Shown in pieces: positions 15,784 to 24,958 of a DNA stretch of 64,000 nucleotides (within the stretch, counting starts at the first letter, position 1; each line of letters begins with the position of its first letter). The position numbers were made by a program, and so were the translations under genes. Below the pieces are notes generated by a model. That model was not told where the DNA came from and did not search any database. It was given only the letters and a program-made list of their open reading frames with translations. Source of the DNA: Domibacillus iocasae (GTDB lineage: Bacteria; Bacillota; Bacilli; Bacillales; Domibacillaceae); assembly GCF_001750285.1 (NCBI RefSeq), contig NZ_MAMP01000022.1, forward strand, positions 372,001 through 436,000. The letters are read 5' to 3'.

Positions 15784-16744
15784 GTTCGGGATTTAATTGA
15801 AACTCAGACAAAAAGCGGTCAATGGCGTTTTCGTATTCTTCCGGGTTTTCATTATACGACTGGGCATGTACACCGTTTTCCGCCATAAACAGCTGCTTCG
15901 GCCCTTTTTTTGCATCAAATAATGCGTTTGTCATGTCCGGTAAAATAAAATCATCCTTTTTGCTGTGAATGAACAAAATAGGTTGTTCAATATTTTTAAC
16001 GGCTTCAAGCGGAGACAGTTCCGCTATTTTATAACGGCCGCGCAGCCAGACTGCCCATTCAGCAATCGTCATAAAAAACGGCGGTGAAAAGCCAAGTTCA
16101 CGCTTTATTTGATGCTTTACTTGTTTACGGAAGTCTGAAAAAGGACAGTCCGCGACATAAAAAGACGCTTTGTCTTCTAATGTGCCGGCGTACAATAACA
16201 GAGTAACCGCGCCCATTGATTCACCGTGAATGCCGAAGCGGACGTCCGCTCCCTCGCGGCGGATCAGTTCATCAACGACTGCTTTTAAGTCATATTTTTC
16301 AAAATGTCCGTAGCTTGTAATTAATCCTTCCGATTCCCCATGACGGCGATGATCAAAAAGAACAGCATTAAAGCCCCGTTTTAAAAATACATTCATGTAT
16401 TTGACCGAATTGACTTTATGTTCGGTTACACCGTGGCAAAAGATAACGTATGGCTGGCCGGGATTCGGAGTAATAAAGACACTTTTCAGGCGGGTGCCAT
16501 CAAGAGATGAGACCCAGACTTCTTCTTTCGGAAGCTGGCTGTAAACATCTTCATCGTACCGGCCGGCTTTTGTTTCTCGCTCTGTAATGGCTTTTTCTGC
16601 TTTTTTAGCGATATATAAAATTCGCTGTGACAAATAAAGACCCGTTCCGGCCGTTACAAAAGCGGCGGAAAGACCGGCAGCAATCCCTCTTTTTATAGCC
16701 GATGTGCGTCGTAGTCGGCTGTTTTTGATATATCTTGTATCCAT
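15767..16744 (-). CDS. yqkD: Membrane-anchored alpha/beta hydrolase (YqkD-like)
   Basis: 325 residues. A basic N-terminus and hydrophobic segment (~20-38) suggest a signal anchor. The nucleophile elbow is 'GIHGESMGA' with Ser176; acid 'KKDDFILP' and His in 'NGVHAQSY' complete the triad. The family includes YqkD/BAAT-like serine hydrolases; substrate unknown. ATG 16744 has GGAGGAAG 6 nt upstream, and both lie inside the end of yqkF, a 52-bp overlap, so the two are probably translationally coupled. The stop lies inside the shared terminator stem region. Confidence 0.82.
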   Translation of the reverse strand: MDTRYIKNSRLRRTSAIKRGIAAGLSAAFVTAGTGLYLSQRILYIAKKAEKAITERETKAGRYDEDVYSQLPKEEVWVSSLDGTRLKSVFITPNPGQPYVIFCHGVTEHKVNSVKYMNVFLKRGFNAVLFDHRRHGESEGLITSYGHFEKYDLKAVVDELIRREGADVRFGIHGESMGAVTLLLYAGTLEDKASFYVADCPFSDFRKQVKHQIKRELGFSPPFFMTIAEWAVWLRGRYKIAELSPLEAVKNIEQPILFIHSKKDDFILPDMTNALFDAKKGPKQLFMAENGVHAQSYNENPEEYENAIDRFLSEFQLNPEHKRSL

Positions 16745-17616
16745 TTGTATTCTTCCTCCGTAAGCGCGGCTTCCTGTACCGCCCGAGCATTTTCTTTCAG
16801 CTGTTCCACGGAGCTTGCACCAGCAACAACAGTAGCCGCAGCGGGATGCTGAAGCACGTAACGAAAAGCAAGACCGTTTAATGTGCGTTTATCCGTCAAG
16901 CTTTTTTCAAGCGTTGACAACACGGTTTTTAGTTCAGTGTCAGTGTACCAATTGAGTCCTTTTTTTGATGCTTTCGACAGCTTGTCACCCCAGTTCCGAC
17001 TTAACAGGCCAAACGAAACAGGACCGCGGGCGGCGACAGTCACGCCATTCTCTGCTAAAATAGGAAGCGCCTGAACTTCAGGGCGGCGGTCCAATATGCT
17101 GTACTGCATCATCACACTTGAAAGGCCGGATCGTTTGACATACTGGTCAATGACAGTCGGGCGGATGGAGGAAATCCCATATGCGCGGATAAATCCTTCT
17201 GCTTTTAATTCTTCAAAAGCTTCAATTGTTTCATCAATCGGATCGTCAAGTGTACCGCCATGCAGCTGATACAAATCAATATAGTCAGTACCGAGCCGTT
17301 TTAAACTTTGCTTTGCTGCTTCTTTTATGTATGGCTTAGAAGGATCCCATGTCCAGCTGTCTTTTGACTCTGTCCAGCGGTTTCCTGCTTTTGTGGCGAT
17401 GATTACTTGATCACGGACAGCATGGAGTGTTTTGCCGACAAGCTGTTCATTTACGCCAAAATCATATAAATCGGCTGTGTCAAAATAAGTAATTCCCTCA
17501 TCAAGTGCTGTCTTTAAGATGGCTTCCGCCTGCTTTTCTTCAATTCCGATCGACATGCAGCCAAGACCGAGCTCACTGGCAAAAATGCCGGATTGGCCAA
17601 TTTCACGTTTATTCAC
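16693..17616 (-). CDS. yqkF: Aldo/keto reductase (YqkF-like)
   Basis: 307 residues, full length. Catalytic Asp and Tyr are in 'FDTADLYDFGVNE', Lys in 'IATKAGN', His in 'YQLHGG', and the NADPH-binding end is 'VVAGASSVEQLKEN'. It is an NADP-dependent oxidoreductase of the AKR11-like branch; physiological substrate unknown. It begins with GTG (17616) behind GGAAGGTGA and is divergent from nudF with about 67 nt between starts, which must hold both promoters. Confidence 0.88.
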   Translation of the reverse strand: MNKREIGQSGIFASELGLGCMSIGIEEKQAEAILKTALDEGITYFDTADLYDFGVNEQLVGKTLHAVRDQVIIATKAGNRWTESKDSWTWDPSKPYIKEAAKQSLKRLGTDYIDLYQLHGGTLDDPIDETIEAFEELKAEGFIRAYGISSIRPTVIDQYVKRSGLSSVMMQYSILDRRPEVQALPILAENGVTVAARGPVSFGLLSRNWGDKLSKASKKGLNWYTDTELKTVLSTLEKSLTDKRTLNGLAFRYVLQHPAAATVVAGASSVEQLKENARAVQEAALTEEEYKWIQDISKTADYDAHRL

Positions 17617-17683
17617 AGTGAATCACCTTCCTTTTTCATACAGTGTATCACAGGGAAGGAAAAAATAGAAAAGAGGGACTTGC

Positions 17684-18229
17684 ATGCATAAATTTGAAGA
17701 AAAAACGACCAAAACAGAATCGATCTTTCAGGGAAAAGTAATCAGCCTTCAGGTAGATGACGTTTTGCTGCCCGATGGCAATGAAGCAAAACGGGAGTTA
17801 ATTAAACATCCTGGCGCTGTTTGTGTGATTGCCATAACGGACGAAAAGAAAATTATTTTAGTCGAGCAATATCGAAAAGCACTGGAGCGCCCGCTCGTGG
17901 AAGTGCCGGCGGGCAAGCTGGAGGCTGGGGAAGAACCCTCCTATTGCGCCGAACGAGAACTTGAAGAAGAAACGGGCTATCGTCCGGGCAGCATCACACA
18001 CATTCAGTCTTTTTACACATCACCAGGCTTTGCGGATGAACTTGTTCATGTATTTTTGGCGGAAGGGCTGAAGAAGGTCGAAGGAGGACTTGTAGCAGAT
18101 GAAGACGAGTTTGTCGAGTTAATGGAAGTAACGCTCTCTGAAGCGGAACAGCTGGCAAAAGACGAGCGAATTTTTGATGCGAAAACGCTCTGGGCGCTTC
18201 AATATATCCGTTCAAACGGTCTGGCATAA
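17684..18229 (+). CDS. nudF: ADP-ribose pyrophosphatase, Nudix family
   Basis: 181 residues. The Nudix box is complete: 'GKLEAGEEPSYCAERELEEE' then 'TGY' (G-x5-E-x7-R-E-x2-E-E-x-G). It hydrolyses ADP-ribose to AMP and ribose 5-phosphate. The start has GAGGGACTTGC upstream. It is the first gene before spoIIM, as in B. subtilis (yqkG-spoIIM-fur). Confidence 0.92.
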   Translation: MHKFEEKTTKTESIFQGKVISLQVDDVLLPDGNEAKRELIKHPGAVCVIAITDEKKIILVEQYRKALERPLVEVPAGKLEAGEEPSYCAERELEEETGYRPGSITHIQSFYTSPGFADELVHVFLAEGLKKVEGGLVADEDEFVELMEVTLSEAEQLAKDERIFDAKTLWALQYIRSNGLA

Positions 18230-18277
18230 TCACAGGCTCCCTTTCATATAGTGCGAAAAGGGAGGGGGCCTCCATTT

Positions 18278-18907
18278 ATGTGGACTGCCATCATCGATCA
18301 CATTCGAAAAAGAGCGGCATTGTATTTGTTTTCAGCCGTGTTGTTTATGACGGGGACGGCTTTTGGTGCCATAACAGTCAACAGTATGGAGCCAGTTCAA
18401 AAATCCGAATTGTATTCCTATGTAAAAGAGTTTTTTGGCCAATCTTCAGCCGGCACTGTGGCGAATCCGGCCGATCTTTTCTTTGAAAGTTTGATTCACA
18501 ATTTAAAGTTTACCGGTGCGATGTGGGTGGCGGGCATTTCGATTATCGGATTACCCCTCATTTTTATTCTTCTTTTTTTAAAAGGGGCAGTGACTGGGTT
18601 TTCAGTGGGATTTCTTATTCAGCAAATGAAATGGGACGGGCTTTTCTTATCAATTTTGGCAATTTTGCCACAAAATGTTATTCTTATCCCTGTTTTTTTG
18701 TTTACCGCGGTCATGTCGGCGTCCTGCTCCATCCGTCTCGTTAAAAAAATCACTACACGCCAGACAATGCCTATACCGGTAGCAAAGAGTTTTCTTGTTT
18801 ATGTAGGCTATGCAGGCGGGGGAGCAGCCGCCATTTTGCTAGCTTCGTTAACAGAAGCATTTATTTCGAGCCAATTGATGAATATTCTTATAAATAAATT
18901 CTTTTGA
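18278..18907 (+). CDS. spoIIM: Stage II sporulation protein M
   Basis: 209 residues, mostly hydrophobic, with about five predicted membrane segments and the family's 'AITVNSM' after the first. SpoIIM joins SpoIID and SpoIIP in the septal peptidoglycan-remodelling machine that drives engulfment. ATG 18278 follows GGGAGGGGG at 9 nt; an in-frame GTG at 18251 precedes that site and is less likely. In B. subtilis it is made under sigma-E in the mother cell; I could not find a convincing sigma-E promoter in the 48 nt before it. Confidence 0.9.
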   Translation: MWTAIIDHIRKRAALYLFSAVLFMTGTAFGAITVNSMEPVQKSELYSYVKEFFGQSSAGTVANPADLFFESLIHNLKFTGAMWVAGISIIGLPLIFILLFLKGAVTGFSVGFLIQQMKWDGLFLSILAILPQNVILIPVFLFTAVMSASCSIRLVKKITTRQTMPIPVAKSFLVYVGYAGGGAAAILLASLTEAFISSQLMNILINKFF

Positions 18908-18931
18908 TTCATCCACGCCTTTTGTTATAAT
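18904..18931 (+). promoter_or_regulatory. Sigma-A-type promoter of fur
   Basis: TTGATT (18904-18909), 16 nt, TATAAT (18926-18931). The -35 overlaps the spoIIM stop codon. Confidence 0.6.
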
Positions 18932-18962
18932 AAGGAGTACATCGGCGAGGGAGGGGACAAAA

Positions 18963-19448
18963 ATGGAAAGCCGGATTGACCGAATAAAAAAACAGCTGCA
19001 TGCAGCAAGCTATAAATTAACACCGCAGCGCGAAGCTACTGTACGTGTTCTTCTTGAACATGAAGAGGACCATTTAAGCGCTGAAGACGTGTACCTCCTC
19101 GTTAAAGAAAAAGCACCTGAAATTGGGTTGGCTACAGTCTACAGAACGCTCGAACTATTAAATGAACTCAAAGTGGTTGATAAAATAAATTTTGGGGACG
19201 GGGTCTCCCGCTACGATCTTCGCCAAGAAGGCGCAGCGCACTTTCACCATCATCTCGTCTGCATTGAGTGCGGCGCGGTGGATGAAATTCAAGAGGATTT
19301 GCTCGATGATGTAGAAGCAATTGTCGAAAGTAGATGGAATTTTAAAATTAAAGATCACCGCCTGACGTTTCATGGCATTTGCAGCAGATGCCATTCGAAA
19401 CAGCAAGAAGACGAGCAGGAAGATTTAGAAAAGCAGCACGCAGAATAA
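18963..19448 (+). CDS. fur: Ferric uptake regulator
   Basis: 161 residues, very close to B. subtilis Fur from 'ESRIDRIKKQLH' onward, with about 12 extra acidic residues at the C-terminus. The winged-helix DNA-binding half contains 'GLATVYRTLELL'; the dimer half has the metal sites 'HFHHHLVC', 'CIEC' and 'CSRC'. It represses iron-uptake genes with Fe(II). GAGGGAGGGG precedes ATG 18963. It is followed by a structured intergenic element instead of the small yqzK gene seen here in B. subtilis. Confidence 0.95.
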   Translation: MESRIDRIKKQLHAASYKLTPQREATVRVLLEHEEDHLSAEDVYLLVKEKAPEIGLATVYRTLELLNELKVVDKINFGDGVSRYDLRQEGAAHFHHHLVCIECGAVDEIQEDLLDDVEAIVESRWNFKIKDHRLTFHGICSRCHSKQQEDEQEDLEKQHAE

Positions 19449-19492
19449 AGGGATTCTTCCATCAATGAAGGCTTGGTTCAACTAAACCGCTG

Positions 19493-19612
19493 AAAAGCAC
19501 AGCGGCAAGTTTCACTGTACCTCAAGAATCGGGCTTTTGCAGGCAGCTGGATCTCCGGCCTGTTTTCTTCCGTTGCCTTAAAATCTTGAGGTGTGAGTCT
19601 TACTGCCCCGTA
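19493..19612. repeat. Structured intergenic element between fur and xerD
   Basis: Arms ACCTCAAGA (19519-19527) and TCTTGAGGT (19584-19592) are perfect inverted copies; outside them AACCGCTG/CAGCGG at 19484-19505 folds locally. Downstream GTGAGTCTTACTGCCCC resembles, from memory, an intergenic repeat found in several Bacillus-like genomes. No second copy was seen in this window. Confidence 0.45.
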
Positions 19613-19621
19613 ATGTGGGAT

Positions 19622-19656
19622 AAAACCTTTCGATTCCAATCGGAAGGTTTTTTTAT
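19622..19656 (+). terminator. Terminator before xerD
   Basis: AAACCTTTCGATT pairs with AATCGGAAGGTTT (one G-T), short loop, then TTTTTT. It separates fur from xerD. Confidence 0.8.
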
Positions 19657-19674
19657 AATGAAGGAGATGTGTGG

Positions 19675-20565
19675 ATGAATGACCACGTAAATGATTTTTT
19701 GCATTTTTCGCTCGTAGAAAAAGGACTATCAGATAATACAATTTCCGCTTATCGGCGCGATCTGCGCCATTATACGGAGTATATGGAAAAAGTAGAGCAA
19801 ATAAAGATGCCGGACATTCAGCGGCTGCATATTTTGCATTTTTTAGAACAGCTCAAAGACCAGGGGAAGTCGGCTAAAACGATTGCCCGTCATATTTCAA
19901 CGATTCGCTCCTTTCATCACTTTTTAATTCAAGACCGGATCAGCATGCATGATCCGACACATCATATTGAAACGCCTAAATCCGGCCGTACACTTCCAAA
20001 AGTATTAAATATGGAAGAAACAGAGGCATTACTTGCGGCACCTGATACGACGACGCCACTCGGCATGAGGGATAAGGCGATGATTGAACTGATGTACGCA
20101 TCCGGTTTGCGTGTTAGTGAACTAACGGCTTTAAATAAAGAAGATGTTCATCTTACAATGGGTTTTGTCCGCTGCACTGGAAAAGGCGGCAAAGAACGGA
20201 TCATTCCGGCGGGAAGCCATGCGCTGGCAGCCATTGAGCGATATTTGCAAAGCGGCCGTCCAAAGCTTGTTTCCACTAAACGACGTGATGAAGCCCTATT
20301 TTTAAATCATTATGGGCAGCGCCTGACGCGTCAAGGGTTTTGGAAAGTCATTAAAGCATTGGCGAAAAAAGCAACGATTGAGAAAGAATTAACACCTCAT
20401 ACCATTCGTCATTCCTTCGCTACTCATTTGCTTGAAAACGGTGCGGACTTGCGGGCAGTGCAGGAGATGCTTGGCCACGCAGACATTTCAACCACACAAA
20501 TTTATACGCATGTGACAAAAACAAGGTTAAAAGATGTATACAGCCAGTTTCACCCGCGCGCCTGA
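19675..20565 (+). CDS. xerD: Site-specific tyrosine recombinase XerD
   Basis: 296 residues, equal to B. subtilis XerD (RipX). An N-terminal SAM-like core-binding domain (~1-85) precedes the catalytic domain with Arg in 'ASGLRVSEL', '[11 protein letters not shown]', '[14 protein letters not shown]' and the nucleophile Tyr in that last motif. With its partner it resolves chromosome dimers at dif. ATG 19675 follows AAGGAG at 8 nt; GTG 19669 is too close to that site. Confidence 0.94.
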   Translation: MNDHVNDFLHFSLVEKGLSDNTISAYRRDLRHYTEYMEKVEQIKMPDIQRLHILHFLEQLKDQGKSAKTIARHISTIRSFHHFLIQDRISMHDPTHHIETPKSGRTLPKVLNMEETEALLAAPDTTTPLGMRDKAMIELMYASGLRVSELTALNKEDVHLTMGFVRCTGKGGKERIIPAGSHALAAIERYLQSGRPKLVSTKRRDEALFLNHYGQRLTRQGFWKVIKALAKKATIEKELTPHTIRHSFATHLLENGADLRAVQEMLGHADISTTQIYTHVTKTRLKDVYSQFHPRA

Positions 20566-20590
20566 AAAAAATTTTCAGGTGCATTTTGTA
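20561..20590 (+). terminator. xerD terminator
   Basis: CCTGAAAA (20561-20568) pairs with TTTTCAGG (20572-20579), then a T-rich run. It overlaps the xerD stop codon. Confidence 0.65.
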
Positions 20591-20636
20591 TTTTATGGGC
20601 AAATGAATTATACTGAAAAAGAGAAGTCAGACTTCT
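20586..20636 (+). promoter_or_regulatory. Promoter and palindromic operator candidate of the deoB operon
   Basis: TTGTAT (20586-20591), 17 nt, TATACT (20609-20614) form a sigma-A-like promoter. Just downstream, AGAAGT-CAG-ACTTCT (20622-20636) is a perfect 15-bp palindrome placed across the expected start of transcription, where a repressor would block it. The repressor is not identifiable from this window. Confidence 0.45.
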
Positions 20637-20720
20637 GACAATTAATATTTTACAGGTTATCTGTTAAGCAGTCAGGGTAAAAATAAGAACACAATGAACT
20701 TAGAAGGGAGAAACGGAAAA

Positions 20721-21902
20721 ATGAATCATTCGTTTAAAAGGATTCACTTAATCGTTCTCGACTCAGTTGGAATCGGGGAAGCACCGGATGCCTCTTCTTT
20801 TGGAGATGAAGGCGCTGACACACTCGGTCATATTGCTGAAAAAATGAATGGTTTGAACATGCCGAATATGGAAGCCCTTGGTTTGTCTAATATTAAAGAA
20901 ATTAAAGGAATTAAAAAGGTGGAAAAACCGGTTGCTTTTTGGACGAAAATGCAGGAAGCATCGAACGGAAAAGATACGATGACGGGTCATTGGGAAATCA
21001 TGGGCCTCAATATTCAAACCCCTTTTCAAGTATTTCCAGATGGATTTCCTTCCTCTTTGATCCAGGAACTGGAAGAAAAGTCCGGCCGTAAAGTGATTGG
21101 CAATAAGCCGGCCAGTGGAACGGAAATTTTAGATGAGCTTGGCGAAGAACATATGAAAACCGGGGCATTGATTGTTTATACCTCAGCAGATTCCGTCCTG
21201 CAAATTGCCGCACATGAAGAAATTGTCCCGCTTGATGAATTATACAGCATTTGCGAAACGGCACGTGCGATGACAAAAACAGGCGATTACATGGTCGGAC
21301 GTGTGATTGCCCGTCCATTTCTCGGCGAGCCGGGGAATTTCAAGCGTACCTCAAACCGCCACGATTATGCACTTAAGCCGTTTGGCCGCACTGTAATGAA
21401 TGAACTAAAAGACGCATCATTTGATGTTATTGCCGTTGGGAAAATTGCGGACATATATGACGGAGAAGGAGTAACAGAAGCGATTCGTACAACGTCAAAC
21501 ATGGATGGAATGGACAAATTTATTGGAGTGGCGGAAAAAGATTTTACGGGCTTGTCGTTTTTGAATCTTGTTGATTTTGATGCTTTATTTGGACATCGCC
21601 GTGACCCGGAAGGATACGGAAAAGCGCTGGAACAGTTTGATGTGCGTCTGCCGGAGCTGCTGGATAAATTAAATGAAAATGATTTGCTTATTTTAACAGC
21701 GGACCATGGAAATGATCCGATTCATCATGGAACGGACCATACACGTGAATACGTGCCGCTTCTTGTATTTTCAAAAGCATTTGTACAGGGCGAAGAACTT
21801 GCCGTGCGTGAAACATTTGCGGACATCGGTGCTTCGATTGCCGACAACTTTAACGTCACAATGCCTGAGTACGGAAAAAGTTTTATGGAGGAATTACGAT
21901 GA
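20721..21902 (+). CDS. deoB: Phosphopentomutase
   Basis: 393 residues (B. subtilis Drm 394). Alkaline-phosphatase-fold metal ligands are visible: '[12 protein letters not shown]' with Asp near the start, the catalytic Thr in '[10 protein letters not shown]', 'DALFGHRRD', 'LTADHGND' and '[10 protein letters not shown]'. It interconverts ribose 1- and 5-phosphates, linking nucleoside phosphorolysis to the pentose phosphate pathway. ATG 20721 follows AAGGGAG; an in-frame ATG at 20694 precedes it. Its stop overlaps punA (ATGA). Confidence 0.95.
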   Translation: MNHSFKRIHLIVLDSVGIGEAPDASSFGDEGADTLGHIAEKMNGLNMPNMEALGLSNIKEIKGIKKVEKPVAFWTKMQEASNGKDTMTGHWEIMGLNIQTPFQVFPDGFPSSLIQELEEKSGRKVIGNKPASGTEILDELGEEHMKTGALIVYTSADSVLQIAAHEEIVPLDELYSICETARAMTKTGDYMVGRVIARPFLGEPGNFKRTSNRHDYALKPFGRTVMNELKDASFDVIAVGKIADIYDGEGVTEAIRTTSNMDGMDKFIGVAEKDFTGLSFLNLVDFDALFGHRRDPEGYGKALEQFDVRLPELLDKLNENDLLILTADHGNDPIHHGTDHTREYVPLLVFSKAFVQGEELAVRETFADIGASIADNFNVTMPEYGKSFMEELR

Positions 21903-22714
21903 ATTTCGAACATATTAACGAAGCAGCACAGTTTTTAAATGAGAAGCTTAACCAAACACCGGAAATTGGGCTCATTTTAGGTTCGGGTCTTGGTGTGCTA
22001 GCCGATGAAGTGGAAAATGCCGTTAACATTCCTTATGAAACAATCCCCCATTTCCCGGTTTCTACTGTAGAAGGCCATGCGGGAGAACTGGTCATCGGCA
22101 CGTTATCCGGAAAAATCGTCGCCGCAATGAAGGGACGCTTTCATTACTATGAAGGCTATACATTCGAGCAAGTAACATTCCCGGTACGTGTGATGAAGGC
22201 ATTGGGCATCGAAACCGTTATTGTCACAAATGCAGCAGGCGGCGTAAATGAATCATTTGAGCCGGGCGACTTAATGCTTATTTCAGATCATTTAAATTTA
22301 ATGGGTGGCAATCCGCTTATCGGGAAAAATGATAACCGTCTTGGCGTTCGCTTTCCGGATATGTCTACAGCGTATAGCGGCGAACTGCGGAAGCTGGCGA
22401 AACAAGCAGCAGCACGAGTGGGTATTAAAGTGAAAGAAGGGGTCTACGCTGGAAATACTGGACCAGTATATGAAACGCCGGCTGAAGTTCGTATGGCGCG
22501 TCTACTTGGAGCGGACGCGGTCGGAATGTCAACGGTGCCGGAAGTCATTGCCGCGCGTCACGGCAGCATGAACGTGCTGGGCATTTCATGCATTTCCAAC
22601 ATGGCTGCCGGAATCTTAGATCAGCCGCTTGCGCACGAGGAAGTGATTGAAACGACAGAAAAAGTGCGCGCGGATTTCCTTGCTTACGTAAAAGAGATTG
22701 TCCAATCTTTGTAA
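21899..22714 (+). CDS. punA: Purine-nucleoside phosphorylase
   Basis: 271 residues, the trimeric PNP type. Motifs '[10 protein letters not shown]', 'GRFHYYEGY', 'VTNAAGGVN' and '[10 protein letters not shown]' (purine/phosphate pocket, with Glu and Asn ligands) are intact. It splits guanosine and inosine to base and ribose 1-phosphate, the substrate of DeoB. It overlaps deoB by 4 nt with GGAGG inside deoB. Confidence 0.94.
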   Translation: MNFEHINEAAQFLNEKLNQTPEIGLILGSGLGVLADEVENAVNIPYETIPHFPVSTVEGHAGELVIGTLSGKIVAAMKGRFHYYEGYTFEQVTFPVRVMKALGIETVIVTNAAGGVNESFEPGDLMLISDHLNLMGGNPLIGKNDNRLGVRFPDMSTAYSGELRKLAKQAAARVGIKVKEGVYAGNTGPVYETPAEVRMARLLGADAVGMSTVPEVIAARHGSMNVLGISCISNMAAGILDQPLAHEEVIETTEKVRADFLAYVKEIVQSL

Positions 22715-22729
22715 AGGTGTGATCATGAG

Positions 22730-24034
22730 ATGAGAATGGTCGATGTTATACACAACAAGCGTAATGGCCAAGCGTTAACAAATGAAGAAATCGAGTTTTT
22801 TGTTAAAGGCTATACAAAAGGCGACATCCCGGATTATCAGGCTTCTGCTCTTATGATGGCGATCTATTTTCAAGGAATGAATCCCCGGGAAACGGCTGTT
22901 CTCACAAAAGCGATGGTGGATTCCGGTGAAACAATTGATCTGTCCGGCATTCAAGGACATAAAGTAGACAAGCACTCAACAGGGGGAGTGGGCGATAAGA
23001 TAACATTTATTGTCGGCCCGCTTGTTGCTTCAGCGGGCGTGCCAGTCGCAAAAATGTCTGGCCGCGGCCTCGGTCATACTGGTGGAACACTCGACAAGCT
23101 CGAAGCGATCGATGGCCTGCAAATTGAAATGTCGAAAGAGAAGTTTATTAATAATGTTAATAAACATAAACTTGCGGTGGCCGGACAAACTGGAAACCTG
23201 GCCCCGGCGGATAAAAAATTATATGCACTTCGGGACGTAACAGCGACAGTTGAGGCCATCCCGCTTATTGCCGGCTCCATTATGAGTAAAAAGCTTGCCT
23301 CTGGTGCGGACAGCATTGTACTTGATGTGAAAACGGGTTCAGGGGCGTTTATGAAAACGCTCGAAGATTCAGAAGCATTGGCAAAAGAAATGGTTGCGAT
23401 TGGCAATAATCTAGGCCGTAAAACGGTGGCGATCATTAGCGACATGAACCAGCCGCTCGGATTTGAAGTAGGCAATGCCAATGAAATTAAAGAGGCTGTT
23501 GATATTTTACAAGGAGCGAAAGTAGATGACCTGCGGGAACTGTCGCTCGAAATTGCTTCGCACATGACGGTTCTTGCCGGCGCATTTAGCGATTATGACG
23601 AAGCGCGGATCACACTTGAAGCCAACCTTGACAATGGACAGGCGTTTGAAGCGTTCCGCCAGTTTATCATCGCGCAAGGCGGCGATGTCAGCATGATTGA
23701 TGACAAAACGAAGCTTCCGCAGGCAAAATTCCACGTGGATGTTACAGCCGATGAAGAAGGATTTGTAGCGGAAATTGATGCGGAATCCATCGGGACAGCT
23801 GCCATGTATTTAGGAGCAGGACGCGCAACGAAAGAGGATGAAATTAATCACGCCGTCGGGATTACACTAAAGAAGAAAATCGGCGATACCGTTCAAAAAG
23901 GGGACGTGCTTGTGACCCTTCATGCAGATTCAGAATCACCAGAAAACTCCATTAAAAAAGTGAAACAGGCATACCGGTTTTCATCAGAACACGTAGATCG
24001 GCCAACGCTCATTCATAAAGTAATTCGGGACTGA
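22730..24034 (+). CDS. pdp: Pyrimidine-nucleoside phosphorylase
   Basis: 434 residues, full length. The thymidine/pyrimidine phosphorylase signature around '[16 protein letters not shown]' and phosphate-binding '[10 protein letters not shown]' are present. It acts on uridine and thymidine. AAAGGTG lies about 11 nt before ATG 22730 and the N-terminus '[10 protein letters not shown]' matches relatives. It closes the deoB-punA-pdp salvage unit; B. subtilis has pdp elsewhere. A strong terminator follows and dacF, usual before spoIIAA in B. subtilis, is absent. Confidence 0.94.
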   Translation: MRMVDVIHNKRNGQALTNEEIEFFVKGYTKGDIPDYQASALMMAIYFQGMNPRETAVLTKAMVDSGETIDLSGIQGHKVDKHSTGGVGDKITFIVGPLVASAGVPVAKMSGRGLGHTGGTLDKLEAIDGLQIEMSKEKFINNVNKHKLAVAGQTGNLAPADKKLYALRDVTATVEAIPLIAGSIMSKKLASGADSIVLDVKTGSGAFMKTLEDSEALAKEMVAIGNNLGRKTVAIISDMNQPLGFEVGNANEIKEAVDILQGAKVDDLRELSLEIASHMTVLAGAFSDYDEARITLEANLDNGQAFEAFRQFIIAQGGDVSMIDDKTKLPQAKFHVDVTADEEGFVAEIDAESIGTAAMYLGAGRATKEDEINHAVGITLKKKIGDTVQKGDVLVTLHADSESPENSIKKVKQAYRFSSEHVDRPTLIHKVIRD

Positions 24035-24055
24035 CTTTTGTCAGTCCCTTTTTTG
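24027..24055 (+). terminator. deoB-punA-pdp terminator
   Basis: GGGACTGA (24027-24034) pairs with TCAGTCCC (24041-24048), then TTTTTTG. The left arm overlaps the pdp stop. Confidence 0.9.
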
Positions 24056-24092
24056 TCGAAAAATAAGAGGTTTTTTCTAGTTTTGAAAACAG

Positions 24093-24122
24093 GAAGGAAA
24101 AAGGCTCTTGTAAAAAGAATTG
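24093..24122 (+). promoter_or_regulatory. Sigma-H-like promoter of the spoIIA operon
   Basis: GAAGGAAAA (24093-24101) fits the sigma-H -35 (RnAGGAwww) and AAAGAATTG (24114-24122) fits its -10 (RnnGAATww), with a 12-nt spacer. The spoIIA operon is a known sigma-H/Spo0A target in B. subtilis. No clear Spo0A box was resolved. Confidence 0.65.
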
Positions 24123-24152
24123 AACGTATCAGCACATAAAGGAGGAATTACG

Positions 24153-24515
24153 ATGGTAACCATGAAAGCAGAAGCGCAAGGAAAAGTTCTCATCATCCGA
24201 CTGACAGGGGAACTCGATCATTATTATTCCGAGCAGGTAAAAGAATTTGTGGAACAACAAATAGACATGAATCAGTCGCAGCACTTGGTTTGGAACTTGT
24301 CGGGCCTGCCTTTCATGGACAGTTCAGGTCTCGGCGTTATTTTAGGCCGCTACCGGCAAGTTAATGAAATGGGCGGCAGTGTAACAGTCTGCGGGTTAAA
24401 TACGCAAGTAAAACGGCTGTTTCAGCTTTCAGGTTTGTTTAAAATTATGTATGTGGATCAAACTGAACAAGAAGCACTCGATCGATTGGGGGAATCATCA
24501 TGCAAAACGCTATGA
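24153..24515 (+). CDS. spoIIAA: Anti-sigma-F factor antagonist SpoIIAA
   Basis: 120 residues, STAS domain. The phosphorylation loop reads 'MDSSGLGV' with Ser58, the residue phosphorylated by SpoIIAB in B. subtilis. Unphosphorylated SpoIIAA frees sigma-F from SpoIIAB in the forespore. ATG 24153 is 7 nt after AAAGGAGG; an in-frame start at 24120 precedes the site. It overlaps spoIIAB by 16 nt. Confidence 0.95.
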   Translation: MVTMKAEAQGKVLIIRLTGELDHYYSEQVKEFVEQQIDMNQSQHLVWNLSGLPFMDSSGLGVILGRYRQVNEMGGSVTVCGLNTQVKRLFQLSGLFKIMYVDQTEQEALDRLGESSCKTL

Positions 24516-24940
24516 ACGTATCGTTTAATGCACTCGGCGAAAATGAAGCATTTTCACGTGTAGCGGTTGCAGCGTTTGCCGCAAAACTTAATCCGACAGT
24601 AGATGACTTGGCTGAATTAAAAACCGCCGTTTCGGAGGCTGTGACAAATGCGATTATTCATGGATATGACAGCAATCCGGCAGGGATGGTTTATATAAGT
24701 GCATCGATTGAAGACGGGGAAATCGATGTAGTCGTTCGTGATGAAGGACGCGGAATCGGCAATATCGAGGAAGCGAAAGAACCTCTTTTTACGACAAAGC
24801 CTGAAATGGAACGAGCCGGGATGGGCTTTACGATTATGGAGCACTTTACGGACCTGCTGGAAATCGAATCAAGTACTTCCTCTGGAACGATCGTCCGGTT
24901 CAAAAAACGGCTGGCTGGAAAGCGTGTTAATTGTGTGTAA
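24500..24940 (+). CDS. spoIIAB: Anti-sigma-F factor SpoIIAB
   Basis: 146 residues, GHKL serine kinase. N box 'VSEAVTNAIIHGY', 'RDEGRGI' and 'PLFTTKPEMERAGMGFTIM' are intact. It binds and inhibits sigma-F and inactivates SpoIIAA by phosphorylation. It starts within spoIIAA behind GGGGGAATC. Confidence 0.95.
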   Translation: MQNAMNVSFNALGENEAFSRVAVAAFAAKLNPTVDDLAELKTAVSEAVTNAIIHGYDSNPAGMVYISASIEDGEIDVVVRDEGRGIGNIEEAKEPLFTTKPEMERAGMGFTIMEHFTDLLEIESSTSSGTIVRFKKRLAGKRVNCV

Positions 24941-24958
24941 AGAACAGGCGGAAATCCA

